The notes: generated by a model not told the origin, from the letters alone. Shown: positions 34,033 through 43,383, numbered from the stretch's first letter. The stretch: DNA of 64,000 nucleotides from Luteimonas saliphila (GCF_016774335.1 NZ_JAETWA010000036.1:50762-114761), one strand, 5' to 3'. Translations and numbers: made by a program.

Positions 34033-34205
34033 ATCACGCAGCCTCACGGCAACGCGCAGGCATCTCCCGAGCTTCACCCCCAGCGCTCACTGCGAGGGCG
34101 GATATGCCCTCGGCCGCACGCGCAAGTGCAAGCCAGGAGGCGCAAGGTGAACCGGCGCGCGCCGCGTTTGGCCGGCGACGCGGGGACCGCGCGGCAGCCG
34201 CGGCA

Positions 34206-34988
34206 TCACCCGCCGCCCAATGCCTCCGCGAGCAGCGCGCGAATCGTTTCCTGCGCCTGCGTCGCGCGCGCTTCGTCGTACGCGAACGAGTCCTCGTCCA
34301 TGTAGACGCGCTGGCTGATCTCCAGCTGCACGGCCTGGATGCCGCGCGCAGGCTCGGCGTAATGGCGGGTGATGTAACCACCGCGGAAGCGTCCGTTATG
34401 GATCCAGTCATGGCGCGACTGCGCCGACAGCACCGCCTCCAGGCGTCGTTGCAATGCAGGCGTCGCACTGGCCCCGTTGGCGGTGCCCAGGTTGAGATCC
34501 GGCAGCCGGCCGTCGAACAGGAACGGCAGCTCGCCCCGGATCGAATGCCCTTCCCACAGCACCACGCGGCCATGCGCGGCGTGCAGGCGTTCGAGCTCGT
34601 CGCGCAGGGCGGCATGGTAGGGGCGCCAGTACGTCCCGACCCGCGCACGCACTTCGTCCTCCGACGGCTGCTGTCCGTCGAGGTACACCGGCTCGCCATC
34701 GAAGCGGACCACCGGGCACAGGCCGGTGGTGTTCTGCCCGGGGTAGAGCGAGACATCGTCCTCGCCGCGGTTGAGGTCGACGACGTAGCGCGAATGGGTC
34801 GGCACGATCATCGAGGCGCCCAGGTCCTTCGCGAAAGCGTACAGCCGGGCGATGTGCCAGTCGGTATCGGGCACGCGGTGCGCTTCGGGCGTCAGCCGCG
34901 CGGCGATGTCGTCGGGCACGCGGGTGCCTTCGTGCGGCACGCTGACCAGCAGCGGCGCGGTGCCGCGATGCAGGGTGAAGATGTCCAT
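34206..34988 (-). CDS. N-formylglutamate deformylase
   Basis: Hydrolyses N-formyl-L-glutamate to glutamate and formate in the HutF-HutG branch of histidine degradation. The 260 residues fit the family. Typical motifs are PLLVSVPHEGTRVPDD (about 12-27), DTDWHIARLYAF, RYVVDLNRGEDDVSLYPGQ and LWEGHSIRGELPFLFDG. The start is MDIFTLHRG at 34988. Other hut genes are not in this window, so it may be a stand-alone copy. It is convergent with the GH127 gene. No nearby operon partner is evident. Confidence 0.9.
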   Translation of the reverse strand: MDIFTLHRGTAPLLVSVPHEGTRVPDDIAARLTPEAHRVPDTDWHIARLYAFAKDLGASMIVPTHSRYVVDLNRGEDDVSLYPGQNTTGLCPVVRFDGEPVYLDGQQPSEDEVRARVGTYWRPYHAALRDELERLHAAHGRVVLWEGHSIRGELPFLFDGRLPDLNLGTANGASATPALQRRLEAVLSAQSRHDWIHNGRFRGGYITRHYAEPARGIQAVQLEISQRVYMDEDSFAYDEARATQAQETIRALLAEALGGG

Positions 34989-35129
34989 GGCGGGATTGTA
35001 CGGCGGGGCGGTGACGCACGATGCTGCGGAATCGTCGCGAGAGCCGGCGTCGAGCTCCGGGGCCGCGGACGCGACGGCAGATCCCTAGCTGCGCTCGGAT
35101 GACAGGCGATCTGTCTGACAGGTGAGAGG

Positions 35130-35150
35130 CCGTGTCTGCGGCTGACACGG
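35130..35150. terminator. Hairpin in the hutG-gor gap
   Basis: CCGTGTC and GACACGG are perfect 7-base arms around TGCGGCT. The hairpin sits in the 349-base gap 34989-35337, about 190 bases below the gor stop on the minus strand, and may end gor transcription although the T-run is missing. Nothing else in the gap is recognisable. Confidence 0.35.
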
Positions 35151-35337
35151 AAAGCGACTCAGGGATGACTGGGAACGTGCCTGGGGGATCGCGGGGAGGC
35201 GTCTGAAGGCTGAGAGGCAACGGCCGAAGGATGGCAGCGACGGGACTCGTGAGACCAGCGGATGCGACTTGGCGTTGCGCCGGCGGATGCCACGCTGCGC
35301 CGGCAACGCCAGACCGCGGCGGCGGCATCCCGCGCCG

Positions 35338-36702
35338 CTATCGCATCAGCACCACTTCTTCCGCACTGGTCGGATGGATCGCCATCGTGTCGTGCAGGTC
35401 GGCCAGGGTCAGGCCCTTCTTCAACGCCACTGCGAACCCCTGCAGGATCTCGTCCGCGCCCTCGCCGAGCAGATGGATGCCGACCACGCGGCGCTCTTCG
35501 CCCACGCAGACCAGCTTGAACAGGCTGTGCTGCGGCCGGTCGGTCAACGCCTGCAGCATCGGCCGGAACACGCTGCGGAGCACATGCACGTCGTCGCCGT
35601 GACGCTCGCGCGCCTGGGCCTCCGTCAGCCCCACCGCGGCCAGCGGCGGGTGCGAGAACACCACGCCGGGGATGTCGTCGTAGTCGATCCTCGCGTCGGC
35701 TTGGCCGCCGAACACGCGGTCCATCGCCCGGCGCGCGGCGGCGATCGCGACCGGCGTCAGCGTGACTTGGCCGGTCACGTCGCCCACCGCGACCACGTGA
35801 GCCACGCTGCTGCGCTGGAACGCGTCGACCACGACGTTGCCGGCGGCGTCCAGCGCGATGCCGGCCTGCTCCAGCCCGATGCCCGCGGTGTTGGCGACAC
35901 GGCCCACGGCCAGGATCACCTGCGCGTAGGTGTCGCTGGTATTGCCGTCCTCGTCGCGCAAGCGCAGCCGCCCGGCGTCGCCCTCGATCGCCGCCAGGCG
36001 GTAATCGAAATGCATGCCGATGCCCTGGTGCCGGTAGTTGTCCTGCAGGCGCTGCGTGAGCTCGGCATCGGCGTGGCCGAGCAGGCGCGGGCTGCGCGCG
36101 TACAGGTCGACGCGGCTGCCCAGCGCCTGCAGCACGCCCGCGAGCTCCACGGCGATGTAGCCACCGCCGACCAGGGCCACCCGCGAAGGCGCTTCGCACA
36201 GGTGGAAGAAGTCGTCGGAGATGCCGGCCAGCGCGTCCCCGGGCACGTCCAGCCGGCGCGGGCGCGAGCCGGTGGCGAGCAGGATGTGCGCGGCGCGCAG
36301 CAGCGTGCCGTTCTCGCATTGCACCGTGTGCGGGTCGCGCAGGCGGCCACGCGCGGGCATCAGCACGATCCCGGCCTCGTCCAGCCGCCGCAGGTAACTG
36401 GCGTGGATGCCGTGGATGTAGCGCTGGCGGCCGGCGATGAGGGTGGGCCAGTCCAGGCGCGGTTCCCGCGGCACCTCGAAGCCGAATTGCGAGGCCAGCG
36501 CGACATGGCCCGCCAGTTCCGCCGCCAGCCACATCGCCTTCTTCGGCACGCAGCCGACGTTGACGCAGGTGCCGCCGAGTTCGCCGGGTTCGAGCAGCGC
36601 CACGCGCGCGCCATGCTGCGCGGCGCGGAAGGCGCCGGCGAGGCCGCCGCTGCCGCCGCCGAGCACGACGAGGTCGAAATCCAGCGGCGAGCTGTCGCTC
36701 AT
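35338..36702 (-). CDS. Glutathione-disulfide reductase
   Basis: Cytosolic FAD flavoenzyme reducing glutathione disulfide with NADPH, 454 residues. FAD-binding GGGSGGLAGA (15-24) is followed by the redox pair Cys46 and Cys51 in GGTCVNVGCVPKK. An NAD(P)-binding GGGYIAVELAGVL lies near the middle and the dimer-interface catalytic His-Glu in HPTSAEE at the end. Length and motifs match gamma-/betaproteobacterial Gor. The start overlaps the stop of the DadA-like gene (ATGA, 36699-36702), so they are co-translated. Confidence 0.93.
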   Translation of the reverse strand: MSDSSPLDFDLVVLGGGSGGLAGAFRAAQHGARVALLEPGELGGTCVNVGCVPKKAMWLAAELAGHVALASQFGFEVPREPRLDWPTLIAGRQRYIHGIHASYLRRLDEAGIVLMPARGRLRDPHTVQCENGTLLRAAHILLATGSRPRRLDVPGDALAGISDDFFHLCEAPSRVALVGGGYIAVELAGVLQALGSRVDLYARSPRLLGHADAELTQRLQDNYRHQGIGMHFDYRLAAIEGDAGRLRLRDEDGNTSDTYAQVILAVGRVANTAGIGLEQAGIALDAAGNVVVDAFQRSSVAHVVAVGDVTGQVTLTPVAIAAARRAMDRVFGGQADARIDYDDIPGVVFSHPPLAAVGLTEAQARERHGDDVHVLRSVFRPMLQALTDRPQHSLFKLVCVGEERRVVGIHLLGEGADEILQGFAVALKKGLTLADLHDTMAIHPTSAEEVVLMR

Positions 36703-37955
36703 GCGAAGCGCCCAGGCACGTACGGGGCCGGGTCGATGTGCGGCGTTTCGCCGGTGACCAGCTCGGCCAGCAGGCGCCCCGACGCCGGGCTCATGCTGAC
36801 GCCGAGCATGCCGTGGCCGGTCGCCAGCCACAGGTGCGGCTGGCCCGGCGCGCGGCCGAGGATCGGCAGGTCGTCCCAGGACAGCGGACGCCAGCCGTAC
36901 CACTCCTCGCGCCGCACCGGCCCGACGGGCTCGTGCAGGTATTCCGCCGCGCCGCGCTCGAGCGCGTCGAGCCTGCGCCGGTTGAGCGTGGTGTCATGGC
37001 CCGAGAACTCCATCGTGCTGCCGAGCCGGAAGCCGTCCTCCCACACCGTGACGCAGACCTTGCGCTCGTGCAGGGTCATCGGCCGCTTCGGCACCAGGCC
37101 CGGACGCGAGTAGGTGATCGAGTAGCCCTTGCCGGGCTGCATCGCGCGGCGCAGCCAGCCCAGCCGCAGCGATTTCGCCAGCAGCGGCGACCAGGCGCCC
37201 GTGGCCAGCACCACGTCGCGCGCGTCGCGATCGCCGCGCGAGGTCGCGACCCGCATGCCGCCGTCCTGCGCTTCGACTCGGGTCGCCTCGCAGTGCTCCT
37301 CGATCGCGCCGCCGGCCGCGACCACCACGCGCGCCAGTTCGGCGACGTAGCGATCCGGGCGCAGGTGCGCGTCGCCCGGATAGCGCACCGCACCAGCCAC
37401 GCCCTCGCGCAACGCCGGCTCCTGCGCCTGGTACGCCGCGCCGTCGATGATCTCCGAGGCGATGCCGAACTCCGCCAGCGCCGGCAGCTGGCGCACGTAG
37501 GCGTCCATCTCGGCGGGGTCGCGGAACACGCAGTCGGCGCCGGCTTCAGCGAATTCGCAATCGAGTCCATGCCGGGCCATCCACTGCGGGAAGGCCTCGC
37601 GCGAGGCGTTGAGGATCTGCGCGCGGGCGCGCGCCGAGGCGTTCCAGTCGCGCGCATTGCAGCGGCCGGCGAAGCGCAGCATCCACTGCCACAGCACCGG
37701 ATCGAAGCGCGGGCGTACGTAGAACGGCGCGTCGGGCGTCAGCATCCAGCGCAGCGCCTTCGCGACCATGCCCGGCGCGTGCAGCGGTCCGGCATGGCTG
37801 GGCGTCAACGTGCCGCAGTTGCCATGGGAACTGCCGCCACCGACACGGCCGGCATCGATCACGCGCACGCCGCGCCCGCGTTCGAGCAGGCACAACGCGG
37901 TGGCGAGGCCGGAGACGCCGGCGCCGATGACGAGAATGTCGCTGCGTTCGCTCAT
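36699..37955 (-). CDS. D-amino-acid dehydrogenase-like FAD oxidoreductase (DAO family)
   Basis: FAD-dependent deaminating oxidoreductase of the DadA/DAO family, 418 residues, beginning MSERSDILVIGAGVSGLATA with the Rossmann FAD motif at about 9-20. GGGSSHGNCGTLTPSHA (about 41-57) is the DadA-type second FAD region. A C-terminal PILGRAPGQPHLWLATGHG followed by GVSMSPASGRLLAELV is typical. Likely substrates are D-amino acids or hydroxyproline-type D-imino acids. The latter would be attractive near enzymes for hydroxyproline-rich glycoproteins, but this is speculation. It overlaps gor by 4 bases. Confidence 0.82.
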   Translation of the reverse strand: MSERSDILVIGAGVSGLATALCLLERGRGVRVIDAGRVGGGSSHGNCGTLTPSHAGPLHAPGMVAKALRWMLTPDAPFYVRPRFDPVLWQWMLRFAGRCNARDWNASARARAQILNASREAFPQWMARHGLDCEFAEAGADCVFRDPAEMDAYVRQLPALAEFGIASEIIDGAAYQAQEPALREGVAGAVRYPGDAHLRPDRYVAELARVVVAAGGAIEEHCEATRVEAQDGGMRVATSRGDRDARDVVLATGAWSPLLAKSLRLGWLRRAMQPGKGYSITYSRPGLVPKRPMTLHERKVCVTVWEDGFRLGSTMEFSGHDTTLNRRRLDALERGAAEYLHEPVGPVRREEWYGWRPLSWDDLPILGRAPGQPHLWLATGHGMLGVSMSPASGRLLAELVTGETPHIDPAPYVPGRFA

Positions 37956-38001
37956 GCAGGAAGTGTAGCGGCGAACGCAGCGCCGCCACACGCCGGATGC
38001 G

Positions 38002-39261
38002 TCACGCGATCCGCATCGGCGGGCGCGTTCCGTAACCGATCCATCGCCACAGCCACTCCATGGGCCCGAAGCGGAAACGCGCCAGCCACCAGTGGCTGGC
38101 CGCGACCTGCAGCGCGAACATCGCCAGCACCATCAGCACCTGGCCGGCACGGCCCACCTGTCCCCATAGTCCGAACCCGTAGCCGTAGAAGAGCGTGGAG
38201 GCGACCAGCGACTGCAGCAGGTAATGGGTCAGCGCCATGCGCCCGGCCGGCGCCAGCCACGACAGCGGACGCGACAGCACAGGCGTGCCCAGCCCGAGCA
38301 CCAGCAGCGCCAGGTAGCCCAGCGCCAGCGGCAGGCTGCCGAGCAGCATCAGGCCGTTGGCAAGCATCATCGGTCCGGCCTCGCGCATGCCGTCGAAGCG
38401 GGTACCGATGGCGAGGCTCAGCGCCACGAAGACGCCGCCCAGCGGCAGCATCCACAGCGCCAGTCGCGCGAACCATCCGCGCTGCGCCCGCACGTCGTCC
38501 ATGCGTCCCGCGCGCACCAGCCAGGCGCCGATCAAGAACACGGCCAGCGCCAGCGGCAGCATCATCAGCAGGCCCTGCGCGCTGACCGTGGCGAAATCGC
38601 TTGCGCGCTGCGCCGTGGCCTGCCAGTAGCCGCCTTCTGCGAACACGCGCGCGGCGGCGGCCGCGGTCGCGTCCATTTCATCCGCCATCTCGGCGAATCC
38701 CGCGCGCGCATCCGCCGGCAACGCGGACAACAACAGGCCGGCGAGCACCACCAGCAGCGCGATGCCGGCGTAAAGCCCCGCGCCCAGCCACAGCCGGACC
38801 CGGTTGTCGATCTCGCCGAACGCCAGCAGCAGCACGCCGGCGATCGCATACGCGTGCAGGATGTCGCCGCTCCACAGCAGGATGGCGTGCAGCAGGCCGA
38901 AGCCCAGCAGGGCCGCGCAACGGCGCGCGTAGACGCGGCGGAAACGCGGCCCGTGTCCGCCGCGCGTCGACATCACCGCGAAGCCCATGCCGAACAGCAA
39001 CGAGAACAGTACCCAGAACTTGCCCTGCACGAAGACGTAGACCAGCCAGGCCGCGGCGTGGTCGGCCCCGGTCGCCGCCGGGTCGATGCCCGAGCCCATC
39101 TGCTGGATCGGCCGGGTGAACCACTCGATGTTCATCAGGAAGATGCCGAGCAATGCGAATCCGCGCACCACGTCCAGCGCCTGGATCCGCTGCGCGGCAT
39201 CGATCGGCGCCAGCCCCAACGGCGGCGGCAGCGGCGGGGGCACGTCGCGCAGGGCGTCCAT
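38002..39261 (-). CDS. DUF418 family integral membrane protein
   Basis: A 419-residue multi-helix membrane protein. The N-terminal RIQALDVVRGFALLGIFLMN and the C-terminal MALTHYLLQSLVASTLFYGYGFGLWG are the hallmarks of DUF418 proteins (YeiB type), whose role is unknown. The ATG at 39261 has GGAAG 8 bases upstream; an in-frame ATG at 39276 would overlap the upstream gene. It follows the serine hydrolase gene by two bases, so co-expression is certain to be tight. Confidence 0.87.
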   Translation of the reverse strand: MDALRDVPPPLPPPLGLAPIDAAQRIQALDVVRGFALLGIFLMNIEWFTRPIQQMGSGIDPAATGADHAAAWLVYVFVQGKFWVLFSLLFGMGFAVMSTRGGHGPRFRRVYARRCAALLGFGLLHAILLWSGDILHAYAIAGVLLLAFGEIDNRVRLWLGAGLYAGIALLVVLAGLLLSALPADARAGFAEMADEMDATAAAAARVFAEGGYWQATAQRASDFATVSAQGLLMMLPLALAVFLIGAWLVRAGRMDDVRAQRGWFARLALWMLPLGGVFVALSLAIGTRFDGMREAGPMMLANGLMLLGSLPLALGYLALLVLGLGTPVLSRPLSWLAPAGRMALTHYLLQSLVASTLFYGYGFGLWGQVGRAGQVLMVLAMFALQVAASHWWLARFRFGPMEWLWRWIGYGTRPPMRIA

Positions 39262-39263
39262 CG

Positions 39264-41267
39264 TCACAGCTTCCATCCCACCATGTTCCAGCTCCACAGC
39301 ATGTACGCGGCCAGGACGTAGACCGCCACCACGAACAGGTGCCGGAGCTTGCGCCACAGGTTCCACCCGCGCGCGCGCAGCACCGCCCGCAGGTGCATCA
39401 CGTCGACCAGCACCAGCACGAACAGCGCCGGCGTCGACCACAGCAGCGCGGTCAGCAGCGTGCCCGGGTAACCGTAGAACGCCGCGGTCTCGTCCGCCAT
39501 CGCGCCCTGCGCGTAGACCAGCAGCAGCCCGCCGAAGCCCAGCCAGGCCAGCGCCGAGATGTACAGCCAGAACGCCGCGCGCCGCGATGCGGGTGCTGCA
39601 GGATCGCGGCGACCGCGCCGCAGCCACGCCCCCACCAGCACCAGCAGAGAGACCGCGCCCGCCAGCGCCATCACCGCGAACAGGGTGTCGCTGCGCTGCA
39701 GCGGTCCGACCCGTTCGAACGCATTGTGCCCCGCGGCGTTGTACCAGCCGGCGATGCGGCCGTCGTCGTCCTCGTAGAAGACGATGCGCCCGGGCCCTTC
39801 GGCCTCGCGGAACACCAGCCCGTCCTCGGGGATCCAACGGCTCGCATCGTTGCCGGCGTGGATCACCAGGCTGCCGTCCGCGGCCGCCTCGACCTTCGCC
39901 GTGAACGACAGCATCGGTTTCTCGGCACTGGTGTAGTTGCTGCGCTTGCTGTTGTAGCTGCCGGCGAAGCGCGAGGCTTCGAACCCCTCGGGGACCGCAG
40001 CCGGCGCCGGCGTGCGCGCGCGCTCGAAGTAGCGTTCGAGCACCTGCCCCGGCAGCTGCGCGGCCAGGCGCCGGCCGGTGTCGGTATTGGTCGAGACGAA
40101 CACGCCGACGCCGGCCTCCGGCGCCACCGCCATCATCGAATGGAACCAGCTGGTCGCGCCGCCATGACCGAGCACCCGCAGGTCGCCCACGCGGGTGTCG
40201 AAGAAGCCGTAGGCGAAGCCGCCGACCTGCGGCGCGTTGCGGAACAGGGGTTCGCCGACGAGCCGCGCGTGGACCGACGGCGACAGCACGTCGGTGCCGT
40301 CGAGCTCGCCGCCGCGCAGCAGCATGCGCATGTAGCGACCCATGTCGGCGGCCGTGCTCGACGCCCCGCCCGCTGGCCCGGCATGGGCGACGTGTTCGAA
40401 CGCCTGCGGCGCGAACGCCCCGCCGCTGCGGCGGAAGCCCTGCGACCAGCGTCCCGTGAAGGCGGCGCCGGCGTGGCGCGGATCGCCCTCGCGCAGCGGC
40501 TCGCGGAAGGTGGTCAGGCGCATGCCCATCGGTCGGAACAGGCGGCGCTCGGCGAGCGTGTCGAACGGTTCGCCGGACACGTGCGCCACCAGCGCGCCGA
40601 GCAGCGCGACCGAATAGTTCGAGTACACCGCGTACGTGCCCGGCGCACGCACGCGGCGCGGACGATGGCGCTGCAGGTACTCGACCGAGGGCAGCACCCG
40701 GTCCGCGCGGTCGGCGAACAGGTGGCCCATCGCCGAGTCCTCGTAGCCGGCGGTGTGGGTGAACAGGTGCCGCACCAGCACCGGCGGATAGCCGTCGGCG
40801 GGAAGCTTCAGCGCGTCGGGCAGGTACTCGTTGGCGGGCGCGTCGAGGTCGAGCCTGCCCTCGTCGACCAGTTGCAGGCCGAGCAGATAGGTGAAGGTCT
40901 TGGAGATCGACGCGATCCGGAACAGGGTGCCGTGCGGGTCGACCTCGCGCCGCGGCTCCGTCGCCGCGATCCCGTAGCCGCGCAGCAGCAGCGGCCCCTC
41001 GCGGTCGACCACCGCGATGGTGACGCCGGCGATGCCGTCGCGCTCCATCGCCGAGTCGACCAGGCCGTCGACATAGGCCGACAGGTCGGCCGGATCGATC
41101 GCACGCGCGACCGCGGCGGGTGCGTCCGGATCCCCGGCGTCCGCAGGCGGCAACGGATGGGCGGCGGCCTGCCCCCCTTCGGCCCCGGACTCGACGTCCT
41201 GCGCTGCGGCGACGGACAGCAACGACAGCAGCACGGCCGCGAACGCGGCCCGCAGGATGCGCGACAT
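39264..41267 (-). CDS. Secreted or membrane-anchored serine hydrolase of the beta-lactamase (class C/PBP) family
   Basis: A 667-residue exported protein with a signal peptide (1-22). The serine beta-lactamase-like domain (about 60-400) has Ser120-x-x-Lys123 in RIASISKTF, Tyr215-x-Asn217 in AVYSNYS and an HGG triad element in LGHGGATSW near 373. About 100 residues follow without a clear name. Then come about four membrane helices (roughly 535-665), so the catalytic domain is probably tethered on the periplasmic side of the inner membrane. Candidate substrates are peptidoglycan stems, D-amino peptides or esters. It precedes DUF418 with a 2-base gap. Confidence 0.85.
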   Translation of the reverse strand: MSRILRAAFAAVLLSLLSVAAAQDVESGAEGGQAAAHPLPPADAGDPDAPAAVARAIDPADLSAYVDGLVDSAMERDGIAGVTIAVVDREGPLLLRGYGIAATEPRREVDPHGTLFRIASISKTFTYLLGLQLVDEGRLDLDAPANEYLPDALKLPADGYPPVLVRHLFTHTAGYEDSAMGHLFADRADRVLPSVEYLQRHRPRRVRAPGTYAVYSNYSVALLGALVAHVSGEPFDTLAERRLFRPMGMRLTTFREPLREGDPRHAGAAFTGRWSQGFRRSGGAFAPQAFEHVAHAGPAGGASSTAADMGRYMRMLLRGGELDGTDVLSPSVHARLVGEPLFRNAPQVGGFAYGFFDTRVGDLRVLGHGGATSWFHSMMAVAPEAGVGVFVSTNTDTGRRLAAQLPGQVLERYFERARTPAPAAVPEGFEASRFAGSYNSKRSNYTSAEKPMLSFTAKVEAAADGSLVIHAGNDASRWIPEDGLVFREAEGPGRIVFYEDDDGRIAGWYNAAGHNAFERVGPLQRSDTLFAVMALAGAVSLLVLVGAWLRRGRRDPAAPASRRAAFWLYISALAWLGFGGLLLVYAQGAMADETAAFYGYPGTLLTALLWSTPALFVLVLVDVMHLRAVLRARGWNLWRKLRHLFVVAVYVLAAYMLWSWNMVGWKL

Positions 41268-41368
41268 TGGGACTCCCCCCGGGGACGATCCTGCGGATTA
41301 CAGCACAGCGCGCGCGCAGCGTCGCGCACGCACGGCGGACCGCGCGGCGTGGCCGCTGCCGTCGCGAA

Positions 41369-41851
41369 TCAGTGGTGGTGGCCGCCCTCGCCGTGCACGT
41401 GACCGTGCTGGACTTCCTCGGGGCTGGCCTCGCGCACCTCGACGATCTCGATCTCGAAGTGCAGGTCCTTGCCGGCCATCGGGTGGTTGAGGTCGACGTC
41501 GACCACGCTCATCCCGACCTTCTCCACCGTCACCGCGCGCGGGCCGAAGTTGGTGTTGAGCACCACCTGCTGCCCGGGCGCCAGCTTCTGCGCGCCGAAG
41601 TGTTTCTTCGCCACGCGCTGGGTGAGGTTGTCGCGACGTTCGCCGTAGGCCTCGGCCGCCGGCACGTCGACACCGAAACTGTCGCCGGACTCGTGGCCGT
41701 CCAGCGCCTTCTCCAGGCCCGGGATGATGTTGCCGTGCCCGACCAGGATCGCCAGCGGCTCGCCGCCCTCCTTCGACGACTCCAGCGGCGCCTGGCCGAC
41801 CTCGGAGACGGTGTAGTGGAAACGGACGACGCGGTCTTTCTCGATCTTCAT
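41369..41851 (-). CDS. FKBP-type peptidyl-prolyl isomerase, SlyD
   Basis: Cytosolic prolyl isomerase and metallochaperone, 160 residues starting MKIEKDRVVRFHYTV. The FKBP core surrounds an inserted IF chaperone domain (about 70-125, QRVAKKHFGAQKLAPGQQVV). The tail is His-rich (HGHVHGEGGHHH), suited to nickel or other metal binding. This short His-rich tail is smaller than that of E. coli SlyD. It is divergent from the lipoprotein NlpC/P60 gene. Confidence 0.93.
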   Translation of the reverse strand: MKIEKDRVVRFHYTVSEVGQAPLESSKEGGEPLAILVGHGNIIPGLEKALDGHESGDSFGVDVPAAEAYGERRDNLTQRVAKKHFGAQKLAPGQQVVLNTNFGPRAVTVEKVGMSVVDVDLNHPMAGKDLHFEIEIVEVREASPEEVQHGHVHGEGGHHH

Positions 41852-41920
41852 GGACGGCTCGCTGTACGCCGCGCGGGCCGCGGCTTGTCTGGAGGGGACG
41901 GCCCGGGCAGGATGCCGCGC

Positions 41921-42535
41921 ATGGAACCGCATCGCGCCCGCACCCCGGCCCCGGACAACGGGGCCGCGCATTATCCGGCCTCCGCCGCGGCAACGCCAAC
42001 CGCCCGCCGCCGGCCACGCACCCTGCCCGCCGGCGTGGCCCTGGTCGTACTGGCGATCCTGCTGGCCGGCTGCGGTCGCGACGACGTGCGCCCCACGCCG
42101 CGCGCGGGGGCCACGGTGCCGGCACGCGAGTGGCCTGTGGTGGCGCCCCGGGATCCGGCGGCGGCCAATTCCGTACTGATGCGCGCGATCAGCCTGGTCG
42201 GCACGCCCTACCTCTACGGCGGCAACACCCCGGAAGGCGGCTTCGACTGCAGCGGCCTGGTCAACTACGTCTACCGCGACATGCTCGACCTGAAGCTGCC
42301 CCGCACCTCGCGCGACCTGGCGGCCTACCAGGGGCCGAAGATCGAGCCGCAGCGCCTGGCAGCCGCGGACCTGGTGTTCTTCGGCAGCGGCTCGCAGGTC
42401 ACCCACGTCGGCATCTACGTCGGCGAGGGCCGGTTCGTACATGCGCCGAGCACCGGCGGCACGGTGCGCCTGGACCATCTGGACGGCAGCTACTGGCGCC
42501 GCAACTACTCCGGCGCCAAGCGCGTCCTGCGCTGA
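41921..42535 (+). CDS. NlpC/P60 (C40) peptidase lipoprotein
   Basis: Cell-envelope peptidase expected to cleave peptidoglycan stem peptides, 204 residues. The ATG at 41921 has AGGA 8 bases upstream; an ATG at 41912 is the alternative. A long basic N-terminus precedes the hydrophobic stretch and a lipobox LLAGC (Cys51). The C40 domain (about 85-204) has catalytic Cys110 in GGFDCSGLVNY and His162 in VTHVGIYVGEG, with a conserved HAP at 174-176. It is followed by a second C40 gene in the same direction, suggesting local duplication. Confidence 0.9.
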   Translation: MEPHRARTPAPDNGAAHYPASAAATPTARRRPRTLPAGVALVVLAILLAGCGRDDVRPTPRAGATVPAREWPVVAPRDPAAANSVLMRAISLVGTPYLYGGNTPEGGFDCSGLVNYVYRDMLDLKLPRTSRDLAAYQGPKIEPQRLAAADLVFFGSGSQVTHVGIYVGEGRFVHAPSTGGTVRLDHLDGSYWRRNYSGAKRVLR

Positions 42536-42568
42536 AACTGAACGCGAAATGTGAGCAGAATCACGGAC

Positions 42569-42599
42569 TTGGACAGGTTTGTCTAACTCCGATTTAACA
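42569..42599 (+). promoter_or_regulatory. Possible promoter of the second NlpC/P60 gene
   Basis: TTGGAC (42569-42574) is followed after 17 bases by ATTTAA (42592-42597), a poor -10. The surrounding 42540-42600 is distinctly AT-richer than the rest of the area, consistent with a promoter for the gene at 42666. Confidence 0.35.
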
Positions 42600-42665
42600 T
42601 CACGCCGCTTTCACTCGGGCACACTCCGCGCCAGCCCCGCAACCTGTGAAGCCCGCGTGACGACA

Positions 42666-43355
42666 ATGACCGCCCCGTCCGGCCGACCCGTCCTTCGTTC
42701 CACTCCGGCCAGACAGGGCATGCTCGTCGCCCTCTGCGGCAGCGTACTGGGCCTCGCCTCGCTGCCCGCATTCGCCGGTCCCGGCCTCGCCGGAGACTCC
42801 GCCGACGCCCTCGCCGCGCCCGCCTCCGTGACCGGCAGCCTGGTCGCCGGCCCGCTGCGTGCGACGGAGCGCGACGTGATGTTCGCCAGCGACGTCGACC
42901 AGCAGATCGAGGCCGCCGCGGCGGCGCTGCAGGCCGCGCAGGCGGCCGAACACAAGGAGGAGGGTCGCGCCCAATCCCTGCTCAAGCGCGGACTGGCCCT
43001 GCTCGGCACCCCCTACCGCTGGGGCGGCACCTCGCCCGAGGGCGGTTTCGACTGCAGCGGCCTGGTCGGCTACGTGTTCCGGACCGCGCTGGCCATCGAA
43101 CTGCCGCGCGTCTCGCGCGACATGGCGCGCGATGGCGAGAAGGTCGAACGCACCGCGCTGGTGCCAGGCGACCTGGTGTTCTTCGGCCGTCGCGGCAAGC
43201 GCGTCGACCATGTCGGCATCTACATCGGCGAAGGCCGCTTCCTGCACGCGCCGCGCACCGGCCGCGACGTCACCGTGTCGGAACTCGACAGCGGCTACTG
43301 GAGCCGCAAGTTCCTGCAGGCGCGCCGCGTGGCGGGGCTCGGCACCGAGAGCTGA
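42666..43355 (+). CDS. NlpC/P60 (C40) peptidase, exported
   Basis: Periplasmic peptidoglycan peptidase of 229 residues. The start MTAPSGRPVLRST precedes a hydrophobic signal (about 18-37, ending PAFAG); an ATG at 42720 is another possibility. A helical, Ala-rich linker (about 80-100, EAAAAALQAAQAAEHKEEG) leads to the C40 domain with Cys130 in GGFDCSGLVGY, His182 in VDHVGIYIGEG and HAP at 194-196. The catalytic domain is very like that of the upstream lipoprotein, but the anchor and linker differ. It is followed by a strong terminator. Confidence 0.9.
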   Translation: MTAPSGRPVLRSTPARQGMLVALCGSVLGLASLPAFAGPGLAGDSADALAAPASVTGSLVAGPLRATERDVMFASDVDQQIEAAAAALQAAQAAEHKEEGRAQSLLKRGLALLGTPYRWGGTSPEGGFDCSGLVGYVFRTALAIELPRVSRDMARDGEKVERTALVPGDLVFFGRRGKRVDHVGIYIGEGRFLHAPRTGRDVTVSELDSGYWSRKFLQARRVAGLGTES

Positions 43356-43383
43356 GCCGGCGCGTCCCGCCAGCGCACGTACG

